DNA of 10,702 nt from an uncultured Rhodobacterales bacterium (GTDB lineage: Bacteria; Pseudomonadota; Alphaproteobacteria; Rhodobacterales; Rhodobacteraceae): positions 1 through 10,702 of the forward strand of contig CALCGO010000168.1 of the NCBI GenBank assembly GCA_937901055.1. The letters are read 5' to 3'. The position numbers and the translations under genes were made by a program. Positions 1-6,193 of the stretch are shown one piece after another. How positions within the stretch are numbered: the stretch's first letter is position 1; each line of letters opens with the position of its first letter. Under the pieces are notes generated by a model. It did no database searches and was not told the origin of the DNA. It was given only the letters and a program-made list of their open reading frames with translations.

Positions 1-998
1 TGGAGCGAAATCGACTTCAATACGAAGAATGAAATTATCAATGCGTATGCAACGGCAACAGATGAAGCCTCGGTCGGTGTAAACACACCAACCAGTATAC
101 CACCAAGTATAATGATAGGAGTCTGAAGCGGTGCAACCGCCTTTTTGCAAACGACACGGAAATCGGACGAAACTTTTTTACGAAGGCGCAGTAAAAATAC
201 ATGCGCGACTGGCAGGAAGATGAGGAACACCACCCACCCGTTAACAGAAATGTCGACGCCAACTGTGCTGCTCAAAACAGCGCGAACACCTGTATAGATA
301 GCAACCAAAAGCCCTGCCAAATTTATACGAAGAAGTACAAAGGACACGCGACCTTCAAGTGGAGTAATAGTCTGGTTCTTTTCGACGATGCGTTCTGCTT
401 TTGGTAAGTCGTACCGGTCTGCCAACAAGCGAACGACAAGCATTAGCCCAAGGCCCACCATAATTCCTGGTATAATTCCGGCTAGAAATAACGCAGCAAC
501 GCTTTCACCCATTACATACGCATAAATAATCATGATTCCAGATGGTGGAATGATCGGCCCGATTACGGAACTTGCTGCCGTCACAGCCGCTGCAAATTTA
601 CGCGTGTAACCGTTCTTTTCCATAGCAGGAATTAGCGTCGAACCAATCGCAGATGTATCTGCCACGGCTGACCCCGAAAGCCCTGCGAAAAGCATCGACG
701 TCAAAATGTTTACTTGCGCCAAACCGCCCCTGAAATGACCCATTAACGCTTGCGCAAATTCAACAAGTCGCAATGTGATGCCGCCGCGATTCATCAACTC
801 GCCGGCCAGCATGAAAAATGGCAGAGCCATTAGTGGAAAACTATCCATTCCATTGTAAACGTTACGATATAACAATGCCAAATCTCGCTCTTGCCCGCTA
901 AGCCAAAGCAAAACCCCCGGTGCAACAAGCAACCCAAAGAACACCGGCAAACCGAGCATTAGTAACAGTAGGAATACAGGTAAAAACCATACAAGCAT
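1..998 (-). CDS. dctM: TRAP transporter large permease subunit DctM (C-terminus beyond window)
   Basis: This is the large membrane subunit of a tripartite ATP-independent periplasmic (TRAP) transporter, the ion-coupled channel that moves solutes delivered by a periplasmic binding protein. The frame is open from the ATG at 998 to the left edge, giving 332 codons; the family is usually about 425-430 residues, so roughly the last 95 are missing. Family hallmarks are visible: FPLMALPFFMLAGELMNRGG at about residues 53-72, a SGSAVADTSAIGS segment near residues 104-118, PPSG in the following segment, and FTPTEAS at about 306-312. Most of the rest is hydrophobic membrane helix. The start overlaps the dctQ stop by one base (TGATG), so the two are translationally coupled. 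The substrate cannot be read from this subunit. Family assignment is secure. Confidence 0.95.
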   Translation of the reverse strand, partial: MLVWFLPVFLLLLMLGLPVFFGLLVAPGVLLWLSGQERDLALLYRNVYNGMDSFPLMALPFFMLAGELMNRGGITLRLVEFAQALMGHFRGGLAQVNILTSMLFAGLSGSAVADTSAIGSTLIPAMEKNGYTRKFAAAVTAASSVIGPIIPPSGIMIIYAYVMGESVAALFLAGIIPGIMVGLGLMLVVRLLADRYDLPKAERIVEKNQTITPLEGRVSFVLLRINLAGLLVAIYTGVRAVLSSTVGVDISVNGWVVFLIFLPVAHVFLLRLRKKVSSDFRVVCKKAVAPLQTPIIILGGILVGVFTPTEASSVAVAYALIISFFVLKSISL

Positions 999-1582
999 CA
1001 GTCAGTCTCCATCGAAACTGCAGGGGCGTCCGTGGGTAAGTCTAGATCCGGCTTAATCAAAGCGAATATCGTCCGCAAAATTAGTTCAACGTTGACAAGG
1101 AAAAGCAGAAACACACCGACAAGCAGAGATCCGTACATATAGCGGAGTTTTACTTTTACAGTTTCGCCACCGAACAAATCCAAAGGCACGCGCAATGAGG
1201 CTGAATCAAAATTTCCGCCAAATCCCATGGCATGACCCCAGCCCAGCCCAAGGCCGACCCAAAGAACCATCGCGGACGCCAAAAGCAGGAATAACGTCAA
1301 GATTAGTCCGGGTTTTTTCGGCAACGCCAACGGAAGCATATCAATCGCAACAAAACCGCCTCGACGAAAAGCAGACGGTGCGATCAGACCGGTCATCCAC
1401 AACATCAGGAAACGTGCCGCTTCGTCGGGCCAGTTTAGCGCGTTGTTAAGGATGTAGCGAAAAAACACCTGCAATAAAATTACGAAAACCATCAATGCAA
1501 GAGCAACCCACGCAACATTTCGACCAATACGAAGAAGAATCGTATTGATGGTTATTAAAAGTCGAGTAGTGGCTACGAGCAT
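998..1582 (-). CDS. dctQ: TRAP transporter small permease subunit DctQ
   Basis: This is the small membrane subunit of the same TRAP transporter (194 residues, normal for the family), thought to hold the large subunit and the binding protein together. It has four hydrophobic stretches (about residues 18-42, 57-75, 88-112 and 145-170). The DctQ signature QVFFRYILNNALNWPDE, followed by AARFLMLWMTGL, lies at about 38-67, and the RRGGFVAIDML segment follows. A GAGGG sequence about a dozen bases before the ATG may serve as ribosome binding site. It precedes dctM with a one-base overlap. No dctP (binding protein) gene lies directly upstream, where it often sits; a DeoR-type regulator does. dctP may lie beyond the left edge or elsewhere. 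Transcription could start from its own promoter in the 124-bp gap or read through from the regulator gene. Confidence 0.95.
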   Translation of the reverse strand: MLVATTRLLITINTILLRIGRNVAWVALALMVFVILLQVFFRYILNNALNWPDEAARFLMLWMTGLIAPSAFRRGGFVAIDMLPLALPKKPGLILTLFLLLASAMVLWVGLGLGWGHAMGFGGNFDSASLRVPLDLFGGETVKVKLRYMYGSLLVGVFLLFLVNVELILRTIFALIKPDLDLPTDAPAVSMETD

Positions 1583-1642
1583 TTTTGTCGTTTTCCCTCA
1601 ATCTATTAGGTCGCAAATGGTTCGTATTGTGTATTGTTTCCT

Positions 1643-1666
1643 TTCGAATGGTCATCCAAACGAAAG
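1643..1666 (-). promoter_or_regulatory. Candidate DeoR-type operator upstream of dctQ
   Basis: On the plus strand this site starts with TTCGAAT (1643-1649), has C at 1656 and ends with AAACGAAA (1658-1665). The region upstream of the deoR-type gene (2532-2555) has the same three elements at identical spacing, 16 identities in 24 positions. It also contains an inverted repeat, CTTTCG (1641-1646) and CGAAAG (1661-1666). TTTCGTTT, read on the gene strand, resembles the TTTCG-rich sites known for DeoR-family repressors such as AgaR and GlpR. A TTGACT -35-like hexamer (1671-1676) lies just upstream on the gene strand, and the matching -10 would fall inside this site, though it is poor (GACCAT). 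Function as an operator is inferred. Confidence 0.5.
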
Positions 1667-1706
1667 TGCAAGTCAAGCTTCTTGATCGATTCTTCGTACG
1701 CCGAAC

Positions 1707-2492
1707 CTACTTGGAAGCGGTGTTTGCTTTAACCAATTCCACGTAATGCTGTCGACAAAGTGCTAATATGTTGCTGTTTGTGCATTCGTCGGTAACCAAT
1801 TTGTCGACTTGTGAAAGATGTCCGATTTGTACCGGGGCAGAGCAATCAAATTTTGTGTGATCGGCCGCAAGGATGACATGCCGCGAATTCTTAATAATGG
1901 CCCGCGCGACATGTGCTTCGCGTAAATCATAGTCAAATAATGTTCCATCATCACCAATGGCCGCGGTGCCAATAACAGCAATATCCGCGCGAAATTGACC
2001 GAGAAACTCGACGGCAGCTTCGCCGATGATCGCGCCGTCGGATCGCCGAACACTGCCGCCTGGGACCATCACATTTATGCCTGAAAAAGTTCTTAAATCA
2101 TTGGCAATACTAACATTATCGGTGATGAGCTTTAATCCCGCATGGTGCTTCAGTTGTTGCGCGACGGCTGCTGTTGTTGTGCCGATATTCAGCATTAGAA
2201 CAATATTATTCGGTATTAACTGAGCAACCGCTTTACCGATTATATCTTTCTCTTTAGCCGCCATGTGTTTGCGTGCTTCAAAACTGGTGTATTCGACACC
2301 CGCAAGCAACGCCGCCCCTCCATGGAAACGCATTATCTTGTTTGCATCAGCTAAAACTTGAAGGTCTTTACGAATGGTTTGCGGAGTAGTTCGGAACATT
2401 TCGACCAACTCTTCGACAAGCACTCTACCGTTGCGCCGCACCTGTTGGAAAATTGCTAATTGCCGAGGTGACAGCTTGATCAATTCGTTCAT
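1707..2492 (-). CDS. DeoR/GlpR-family transcriptional repressor
   Basis: This is a cytoplasmic DNA-binding regulator that responds to a phosphorylated metabolite. Residue numbers count from the first ATG at 2507 (266 residues). A winged helix-turn-helix lies at about 13-68, with LSPRQLAIF opening it, TTPQTIRKDL as recognition helix and RFHGGA closing it. The DeoR sensor domain follows: IGTTTAAVAQQL at about 108-119 (phosphate-binding GTTT loop), PGGSVRRSDGAIIG, then DIAVIGTAAIG and HVILAADHTKFD. The ATG at 2507 has no ribosome binding site; the ATG at 2492 (residue 6) has GGA eight bases before it and is preferred here, giving 261 residues. The gene stands 124 bp upstream of dctQM on the same strand, so the transporter is its likely target. 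The exact effector is not readable; GlpR-like regulators often sense sugar or polyol phosphates. Confidence 0.93.
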   Translation of the reverse strand: MNELIKLSPRQLAIFQQVRRNGRVLVEELVEMFRTTPQTIRKDLQVLADANKIMRFHGGAALLAGVEYTSFEARKHMAAKEKDIIGKAVAQLIPNNIVLMLNIGTTTAAVAQQLKHHAGLKLITDNVSIANDLRTFSGINVMVPGGSVRRSDGAIIGEAAVEFLGQFRADIAVIGTAAIGDDGTLFDYDLREAHVARAIIKNSRHVILAADHTKFDCSAPVQIGHLSQVDKLVTDECTNSNILALCRQHYVELVKANTASK

Positions 2493-2525
2493 AAGAAATT
2501 TCCACATAGCAGTTTCGTCGTATTT

Positions 2526-2555
2526 ACTATATTCGAATTAGTGGCAAAACGAAAC
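2526..2555 (-). promoter_or_regulatory. Candidate promoter and operator of the deoR-type gene
   Basis: On the gene strand a TATAGT -10 hexamer (2526-2531) follows directly after an operator-like element (2532-2555). That element carries TTCGAAT, C and AAACGAAA (plus-strand reading) at the same spacing as the site upstream of dctQ. The -35 position would be TTTCGT (2549-2554), a poor match that lies within the element, so a bound protein would block polymerase. A second TTTCG copy (GTTTCG at 2512-2517, inverted relative to CGAAAC at 2550-2555) lies downstream. This layout fits negative autoregulation. The promoter call is by eye only. Confidence 0.45.
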
Positions 2556-2957
2556 ACACAAGCGACCGCAGAGAGGAATTCCCGTCGAAAAATCGCTCGA
2601 AAGCAGGATATGTCACTGTGTCACGAGCAATTGGACCTAAGGGTAACCTCCTCACAGACGAGCGCGTACCAACGCCTGTGCTACATCGCCCCGACACTCG
2701 TTGAATTTAGTTTGGATGTCCTGTTTGGACCGGAAATGGACAAGTCCGCTAAAGTCGAGAAGTGTTAAAGGCGCTCATTCAAATAGTGCTTGTTCTCTTG
2801 CCGACCTAAGAACAAGACCATATTTATCGAATTTCTCCAATCTACCAGAAGCACCGGTTAGCAATTCGCCAAATAACAATTTGGGATTAGCTAATTATGT
2901 AATATGCGTGAATACCATGGCTATACTAATTGGCTTGCAGCGGCGGAGCGGCACTAC
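2556..2957. other. Gene-poor gap between the deoR-type gene and the VOC gene
   Basis: About 400 bp with no convincing gene. Two short plus-strand open frames cross it, but their translations are low in family-like patterns, their start codons have no good ribosome binding site and they overlap each other. Near the right end, TATACT (2922-2927) could be the -10 box of the VOC gene and GGAG (2945-2948) its ribosome binding site. No tRNA, terminator or transposase remnant was seen. Confidence 0.5.
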
Positions 2958-3356
2958 ATGGATAGCAGAATCAAGCGACCAACCGACGGTTTCAATTTGA
3001 CGGTGATATTCCAGTATTATCGCGATTTGCCGACGGCGATGATCTTCTACGAGGAAGTCTTGGGTTTCGAACTTTCGATTGATCAGGGTTGGTCGAAAAT
3101 TTATCTGATTGAAGGTCAATCCAATATCGGACTTGTTGATGATTCCAAAGGCATGCAGCATTGGGCCGAGGTCAAAACCTGCCAAATTTGTCTGCGTGTG
3201 CCGGATGTCGATGTCTGGTATCGATGGGTCAGCCAAGAAGAAGTATCTGGACTGACCGAGCTTCGCTACAATAAAGAGTTGGGAATTCGCGCTTTTGCAT
3301 TCCTTGATCCCGAGGGCTATCAGATCGAAGTGCAAACTGCGGATCCTGGACACTGA
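2958..3356 (+). CDS. VOC superfamily (glyoxalase/dioxygenase-fold) protein
   Basis: This is a small single-unit VOC-fold protein of 132 residues, likely cytoplasmic; VOC members include glyoxalase I-like enzymes, extradiol dioxygenases and antibiotic-binding proteins, and the reaction here cannot be told. The two beta-alpha-beta-beta-beta halves are visible. The first has a RDLPTAMIFYEEVLGFEL segment and IYLIEGQSNIGLVDD. The second has ICLRVPDVDVWYRWV and a final strand FLDPEGYQIEVQ, whose Glu is at the usual metal-ligand position. The usual first-strand His appears replaced by a Gln/Val-type residue, so metal binding is uncertain. The ATG at 2958 has GGAG nine bases upstream and a possible -10 box (TATACT, 2922-2927). 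An in-frame ATG at 2904 would add 18 residues but has no ribosome binding site and precedes that -10. The gene is the only complete plus-strand gene here and has no obvious partner. Confidence 0.85.
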   Translation: MDSRIKRPTDGFNLTVIFQYYRDLPTAMIFYEEVLGFELSIDQGWSKIYLIEGQSNIGLVDDSKGMQHWAEVKTCQICLRVPDVDVWYRWVSQEEVSGLTELRYNKELGIRAFAFLDPEGYQIEVQTADPGH

Positions 3357-3401
3357 ACGTTTGATGATTTTAATAAACAAAAAATGGCAACTTGACCCTA
3401 C

Positions 3402-3415
3402 ACCTTTGAAAAGGT
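3402..3415 (+). terminator. Weak hairpin between convergent genes
   Basis: ACCTT-TGAA-AAGGT can form a five-pair stem with a four-base loop, followed by a T-rich but interrupted run (CTATTCTTTC). It lies about 45 bases after the VOC stop codon, between that gene and the convergent EamA gene. The stem is short and AT-rich, so this is only a possible terminator. Confidence 0.25.
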
Positions 3416-3447
3416 CTATTCTTTCGAAATGTCAGACCACCGAATGT

Positions 3448-4416
3448 TTAGCGTTTCCTAGGTCTACGGCGCAGGATTGATCCGACTCGCATTCCTGCCG
3501 AAAGACCAATTCGCGTACGGGTTTTGAGAACAGGCGTGTTTCTGGAAACATCACCCGTGGTTTCTCGTTTCAAAATGTAGATTCCAGACAGTGCAATTAT
3601 GACCGTTCCTACATAGGTTTGCCATTCTGGGTACTCACTGAACAATAGAGCTCCGAAAATGGCGGCCCAGACAATTTGGGAATACTGCATCGGCGCAACG
3701 ATTATGGCGTCACCGCGCGTGTAAGCAGAGATCAGAAATCCCATAGCCAATAGTGCTAGTGCCGACACAACCGCCAGCCATCCAAAATCTCCAATGGGCA
3801 CCTCCACGTAAACGAAAGGCAAGATCACGGCCGTCAGAACAAGATTTGTCAACATCGGATACAAGATCATGACGACACCTCTTTCGTCATTACCTATTTT
3901 TCGAACGATGATGGAATTTAGAGCACCGGCAAAAGCCGCAACGAGGGCCGCGATGTGTCCGCTACTCATAGGAGCCGAGCCGGGCTGTAAGACAACCAAA
4001 ACTCCAACCAAACCTAAGAAAACAGCAAGCCCACGCCTAAGGCGAACGGTTTCACCAAGCATCGGGATAGCCAGAACTGTTATTATCAAAGGGGCAGCAA
4101 AAAGAATGCCGTATACTTGAGATAACGGGAGCTGACCAAAGGCGTAGAACGCGCAGACAGCTGCTGTTGAACCGCTGACACTCCGCAATGCGAGCCACCA
4201 TGGATGTACCGGTCGCAACGTTCCTGGTTTTTGGTCGCTCATCAATACTATCGTGATGAGAGGAAAACTCAAAAGTGCACCAAAGAACACAATCTGGAAT
4301 GGCGAGTACGTGGCGCCAAGTTGTTTGATAAATACGTCGTGGATTGAAAATGTCGCAAATGCCGCCAACCCGAACAACGCCCCGGTGCTATTAACGGATA
4401 ATGAAAGATGACGCAT
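3448..4416 (-). CDS. DMT-superfamily EamA-type transporter
   Basis: This is an inner-membrane protein of the drug/metabolite transporter superfamily, with two EamA domains of about five helices each (near residues 10-142 and 155-285 of 322). Members export metabolites or amino acids or carry nucleotide sugars; the substrate here is unknown. Visible hallmarks include a first helix with FATFSIHDVFIKQLG, the FGQLPLSQVYGILFAAPLI segment and LGETVRLRRGLAVFLGLVGV at the end of domain one. In domain two they are YSQIVWAAIFGALLFSE and GTVIIALSGIYILKRE. The C-terminal tail of about 35 residues is polar and basic, ending in RRRPRKR. The open frame could begin at a TTG at 4434, but the ATG at 4416 has GAGG eight bases upstream (4425-4428) and is preferred. 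The gene stands alone, convergent to the VOC gene. Confidence 0.9.
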   Translation of the reverse strand: MRHLSLSVNSTGALFGLAAFATFSIHDVFIKQLGATYSPFQIVFFGALLSFPLITIVLMSDQKPGTLRPVHPWWLALRSVSGSTAAVCAFYAFGQLPLSQVYGILFAAPLIITVLAIPMLGETVRLRRGLAVFLGLVGVLVVLQPGSAPMSSGHIAALVAAFAGALNSIIVRKIGNDERGVVMILYPMLTNLVLTAVILPFVYVEVPIGDFGWLAVVSALALLAMGFLISAYTRGDAIIVAPMQYSQIVWAAIFGALLFSEYPEWQTYVGTVIIALSGIYILKRETTGDVSRNTPVLKTRTRIGLSAGMRVGSILRRRPRKR

Positions 4417-4856
4417 TAAAAGTGCCTCGTACAATAATTTGGATTGATGAACATTGTCTCATGTTTGGTTGGTCAAAAAAAGGCCCCTCGCCACGTTCTC
4501 TCTTTTCTCCCGAAAATCTATTTTGTGACTAAATACGTCCAACCGGCAGTCTCGTTGTTTGCTTGTAAGATTCGTCAAGAATTACCTGTACGTCGGTTTT
4601 TAGAACGCCCTACCTAACTATAGGTACAATCTTGAAGGACCGATTTGGACCGAAATCACCAATTGATCTTTCATATATATAGTTCTGCTTCGTCCGCATT
4701 GCAGGCCTTGGCATTTGGTAATACGACGCAATCTTCGAATGACCGCCCTTGGGAGGTCGCACCGCTGCAAGGCGTTGTCTGGAGAACGTCGGGTTTGGGC
4801 CGGAAGCAACTTTGATCGCCCAAGGCGGAGAGCCGAAACAGTTTATCGTGAAATTA
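4417..4856. other. 440-bp gap between the EamA gene and bdhA
   Basis: No convincing gene lies here. The right two thirds hold a copy of a diverged intergenic repeat (4682-4847, listed separately). The part next to the EamA gene carries an AT-rich stretch that should include its promoter; TTGACC (gene strand, around 4473-4478) is a possible -35 box, but no good -10 stands at the right distance. No strong terminator for bdhA was seen, only a short CGCC/GGCG stem near 4816-4826. An open frame on the minus strand that runs from within bdhA into this gap has no family features. Confidence 0.5.
4682..4847 (+). repeat. Diverged intergenic repeat, copy 1 (downstream of bdhA)
   Basis: This stretch shares an ordered set of words with 5751-5918 in the same orientation: GTTCTGC, ATTGC(A)GGCC, AATG, GGGCCGGAAG (4797-4806), GGCGGA, GCCG and TTATC.GTG.AAT. 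Spacings match within one or two bases between the AATG and GCCG words, with a roughly ten-base gap near the left end and twelve near the right. Sequence between the words is strongly diverged. It looks like an old, decayed interspersed element rather than a recent duplication. Similar decayed GC-rich stretches are, as far as I recall, common between genes in Rhodobacterales. Confidence 0.45.
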
Positions 4857-5627
4857 CTACAACGCAGTCCATCCACCATCGACGGATATAGTTGTTCCTG
4901 TAATTTGATCCGCAGCCGGCGAACATAAAAATGCGGTTGTTCCACCGATCTGTTCGGTCGTCGCAAATTGTCTAGATGGTTGGCGCTGCAGCAGAACATC
5001 ACGTACAACAGTTTCACGGTCCATACCGTATTGCTCCATCGTGTCGGGAATTTGAGCTTCAACCAAAGGGGTTAAAACATAGCCCGGACAGATGGCGTTA
5101 CAAGTGATTGGATCTTCGGCAGTTTCTAACGCTACGGTTTTACTTAATCCAACGATCCCATGTTTTGCAGTTACATAAGCAGACTTATATGGCGAGGCCG
5201 TCAATCCATGTGCTGAAGCAATGTTGACAATTCTCCCCCAGCCGCGTTTACGCATTCCGTCTACTGCCACCGCACTCGTATGGAAAGCTGACGACATATT
5301 GATGGCAATGATTGCGTTCCAGGTATCAATCGGAAATTCTTCGATCGGAGCTACATGTTGAATACCAGCGTTATTAACCAAAATATCGACTTCACCTGCT
5401 TGCGCAATAAGCGCGCGGCATTGTGCGGCGTCAGACATATCAGCGGATATATAGCGTGCGTTAACATTGAACTCTGATGCAATATCTGTCGCGATAGCAT
5501 AATCGTCGGACGTGTCGCTGAATGAATTAATAACAATATCCGCCCCCTGTTTTGCCAGCACTTTAGCAATCCCAAGACCGATCCCAGAGTTAGAGCCAGT
5601 GATTACCGCCAGTTTTCCAGACAACAT
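4857..5627 (-). CDS. bdhA: D-3-hydroxybutyrate dehydrogenase (SDR family)
   Basis: This enzyme interconverts (R)-3-hydroxybutyrate and acetoacetate with NAD (EC 1.1.1.30) in the cytoplasm, a step in polyhydroxybutyrate and ketone-body use. It is a classical short-chain dehydrogenase of 256 residues, the usual length. Motifs, numbered from the ATG at 5627: TGSNSGIG (nucleotide loop, 10-17), NNAG (85-88), Asn110, Ser138, Tyr151 and Lys155 (catalytic tetrad, YVTAK). 3HBDH-specific patches are NNAGIQHVAPIEEFP, ASAHGLTASPYKSAYVTAKHG, NAICPGYVLTPLVEAQI and the VDGGWTA ending. The ATG at 5642 has no ribosome binding site, whereas 5627 has AGGA six bases upstream (5634-5637), so 5627 is chosen. It stands alone between two large gaps and is probably monocistronic. 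A related SDR activity is possible but less likely given the full set of patches. Confidence 0.93.
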   Translation of the reverse strand: MLSGKLAVITGSNSGIGLGIAKVLAKQGADIVINSFSDTSDDYAIATDIASEFNVNARYISADMSDAAQCRALIAQAGEVDILVNNAGIQHVAPIEEFPIDTWNAIIAINMSSAFHTSAVAVDGMRKRGWGRIVNIASAHGLTASPYKSAYVTAKHGIVGLSKTVALETAEDPITCNAICPGYVLTPLVEAQIPDTMEQYGMDRETVVRDVLLQRQPSRQFATTEQIGGTTAFLCSPAADQITGTTISVDGGWTAL

Positions 5628-5654
5628 CGTTTTTCCTAACATTTTGAAGGTCGA

Positions 5655-5683
5655 TATATAGCAAATCTAGAATTACCGATAAA
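5655..5683 (-). promoter_or_regulatory. bdhA: Candidate bdhA promoter
   Basis: On the gene strand, TTTATC (5678-5683) and TATATA (5655-5660) are separated by 17 bases, and the predicted start of transcription falls about 15-20 bases before the chosen ATG region. The -10 is good and the -35 matches the consensus at only three of six positions. No operator-like repeat was noticed next to it. Confidence 0.35.
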
Positions 5684-6141
5684 CAAAATTTGCAACTCTT
5701 AAAAGCAATCCTTTGAGTGAGGATCAACAATTTGTTCGATCGCAAGCGAAGTTCTGCATTGCGGCCCTCAATTATAACAACAATCCCTATCTGTGAATGT
5801 CAGCAAGCTAGACGCTGCGCCGCAATATTTAGAGCTGAATGAATGGCAACTAAGGGCCGGAAGTAGACGTGGCCGATTAGGGCGGACAGTGCCGTTCGCT
5901 GTAAGCGCGACCGTTATCTGTGGAATATTCCAAACCGGACCATTCAGTTGGGGCTGGTAGGTATGATTTTTAAGATTACGACTCAATTCGATCAGGCAAG
6001 TCTACTGCCAGCACAGCGTGGAAACTAAGTCGCCTCACGATACAAATATCGCCGGAGACTATAGCTCTGAAGTCCGTTGCCGCCGTTTTGCTAGTTCGCC
6101 ATGTTTATTTTAACGGTGTTGACTGCATGCGCCACTACTTG
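5684..6141. other. Gap between bdhA promoter and GH2 terminator
   Basis: About 460 bp without a convincing gene. It contains the second copy of the diverged repeat (5751-5918). Just after that copy lies a perfect 12-base palindrome, TGGAATATTCCA (5921-5932). A 72-codon minus-strand frame (5768-5986) lies mostly in the repeat and shows no family pattern. The rest (about 5990-6140) shows nothing I can name. Confidence 0.5.
5751..5918 (+). repeat. Diverged intergenic repeat, copy 2 (upstream of bdhA)
   Basis: This copy carries the same ordered words as copy 1 at 4682-4847 and in the same orientation: GTTCTGC, ATTGCGGCC, AATG (5796), GGGCCGGAAG (5854-5863), GGCGGA, GCCG (5891-5894) and TTATC. 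The two copies lie on either side of bdhA as direct repeats. Identity outside the words is low, so the relation rests on order and spacing. Confidence 0.45.
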
Positions 6142-6164
6142 AAAAAGAGATATCCCCATATCTC
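6142..6164 (-). terminator. Rho-independent terminator after the GH2 gene
   Basis: On the minus strand a perfect seven-pair stem, GAGATAT-GGGG-ATATCTC (6147-6164), is followed at once by five Ts (6142-6146). It lies about 30 bases after the GH2 stop codon. Stem, loop and T-run are those of a standard intrinsic terminator, so the iclR-ABC-GH2 transcript very likely ends here and bdhA is a separate unit. Confidence 0.85.
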
Positions 6165-6193
6165 GAGCGCGCATCACCTATAGAGTTCTGCAT

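Noticed and set aside
2541..3000. Two overlapping short plus-strand frames in the gap after the deoR-type gene
   Set aside because: They overlap each other and the VOC gene in other frames, with no domain features; considered chance open frames in non-coding DNA.
2895..3380. 161-codon minus-strand open frame opposite the VOC gene
   Set aside because: It mirrors the VOC coding sequence and has no recognisable domain, while the plus-strand frame has clear VOC strands and a ribosome binding site.
4470..4500. GGC...GCC followed by seven Ts on the minus strand, considered as a terminator
   Set aside because: The stem would have only three pairs, and the position is nearly 370 bases after bdhA and just upstream of the EamA gene.
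4610..5062. 150-codon minus-strand open frame overlapping the end of bdhA
   Set aside because: It begins inside bdhA in another frame and then runs through the diverged repeat. No domain, no ribosome binding site, and unusual composition.
5921..5932. Perfect palindrome TGGAATATTCCA considered as an operator
   Set aside because: It lies about 300 bp from bdhA, away from any predicted promoter and next to the repeat copy, so an operator role is not supported.
5768..5986. 72-codon minus-strand frame between bdhA and the GH2 gene
   Set aside because: It lies in the decayed intergenic repeat and shows no family features. Translations of such repeats often give spurious small open frames.
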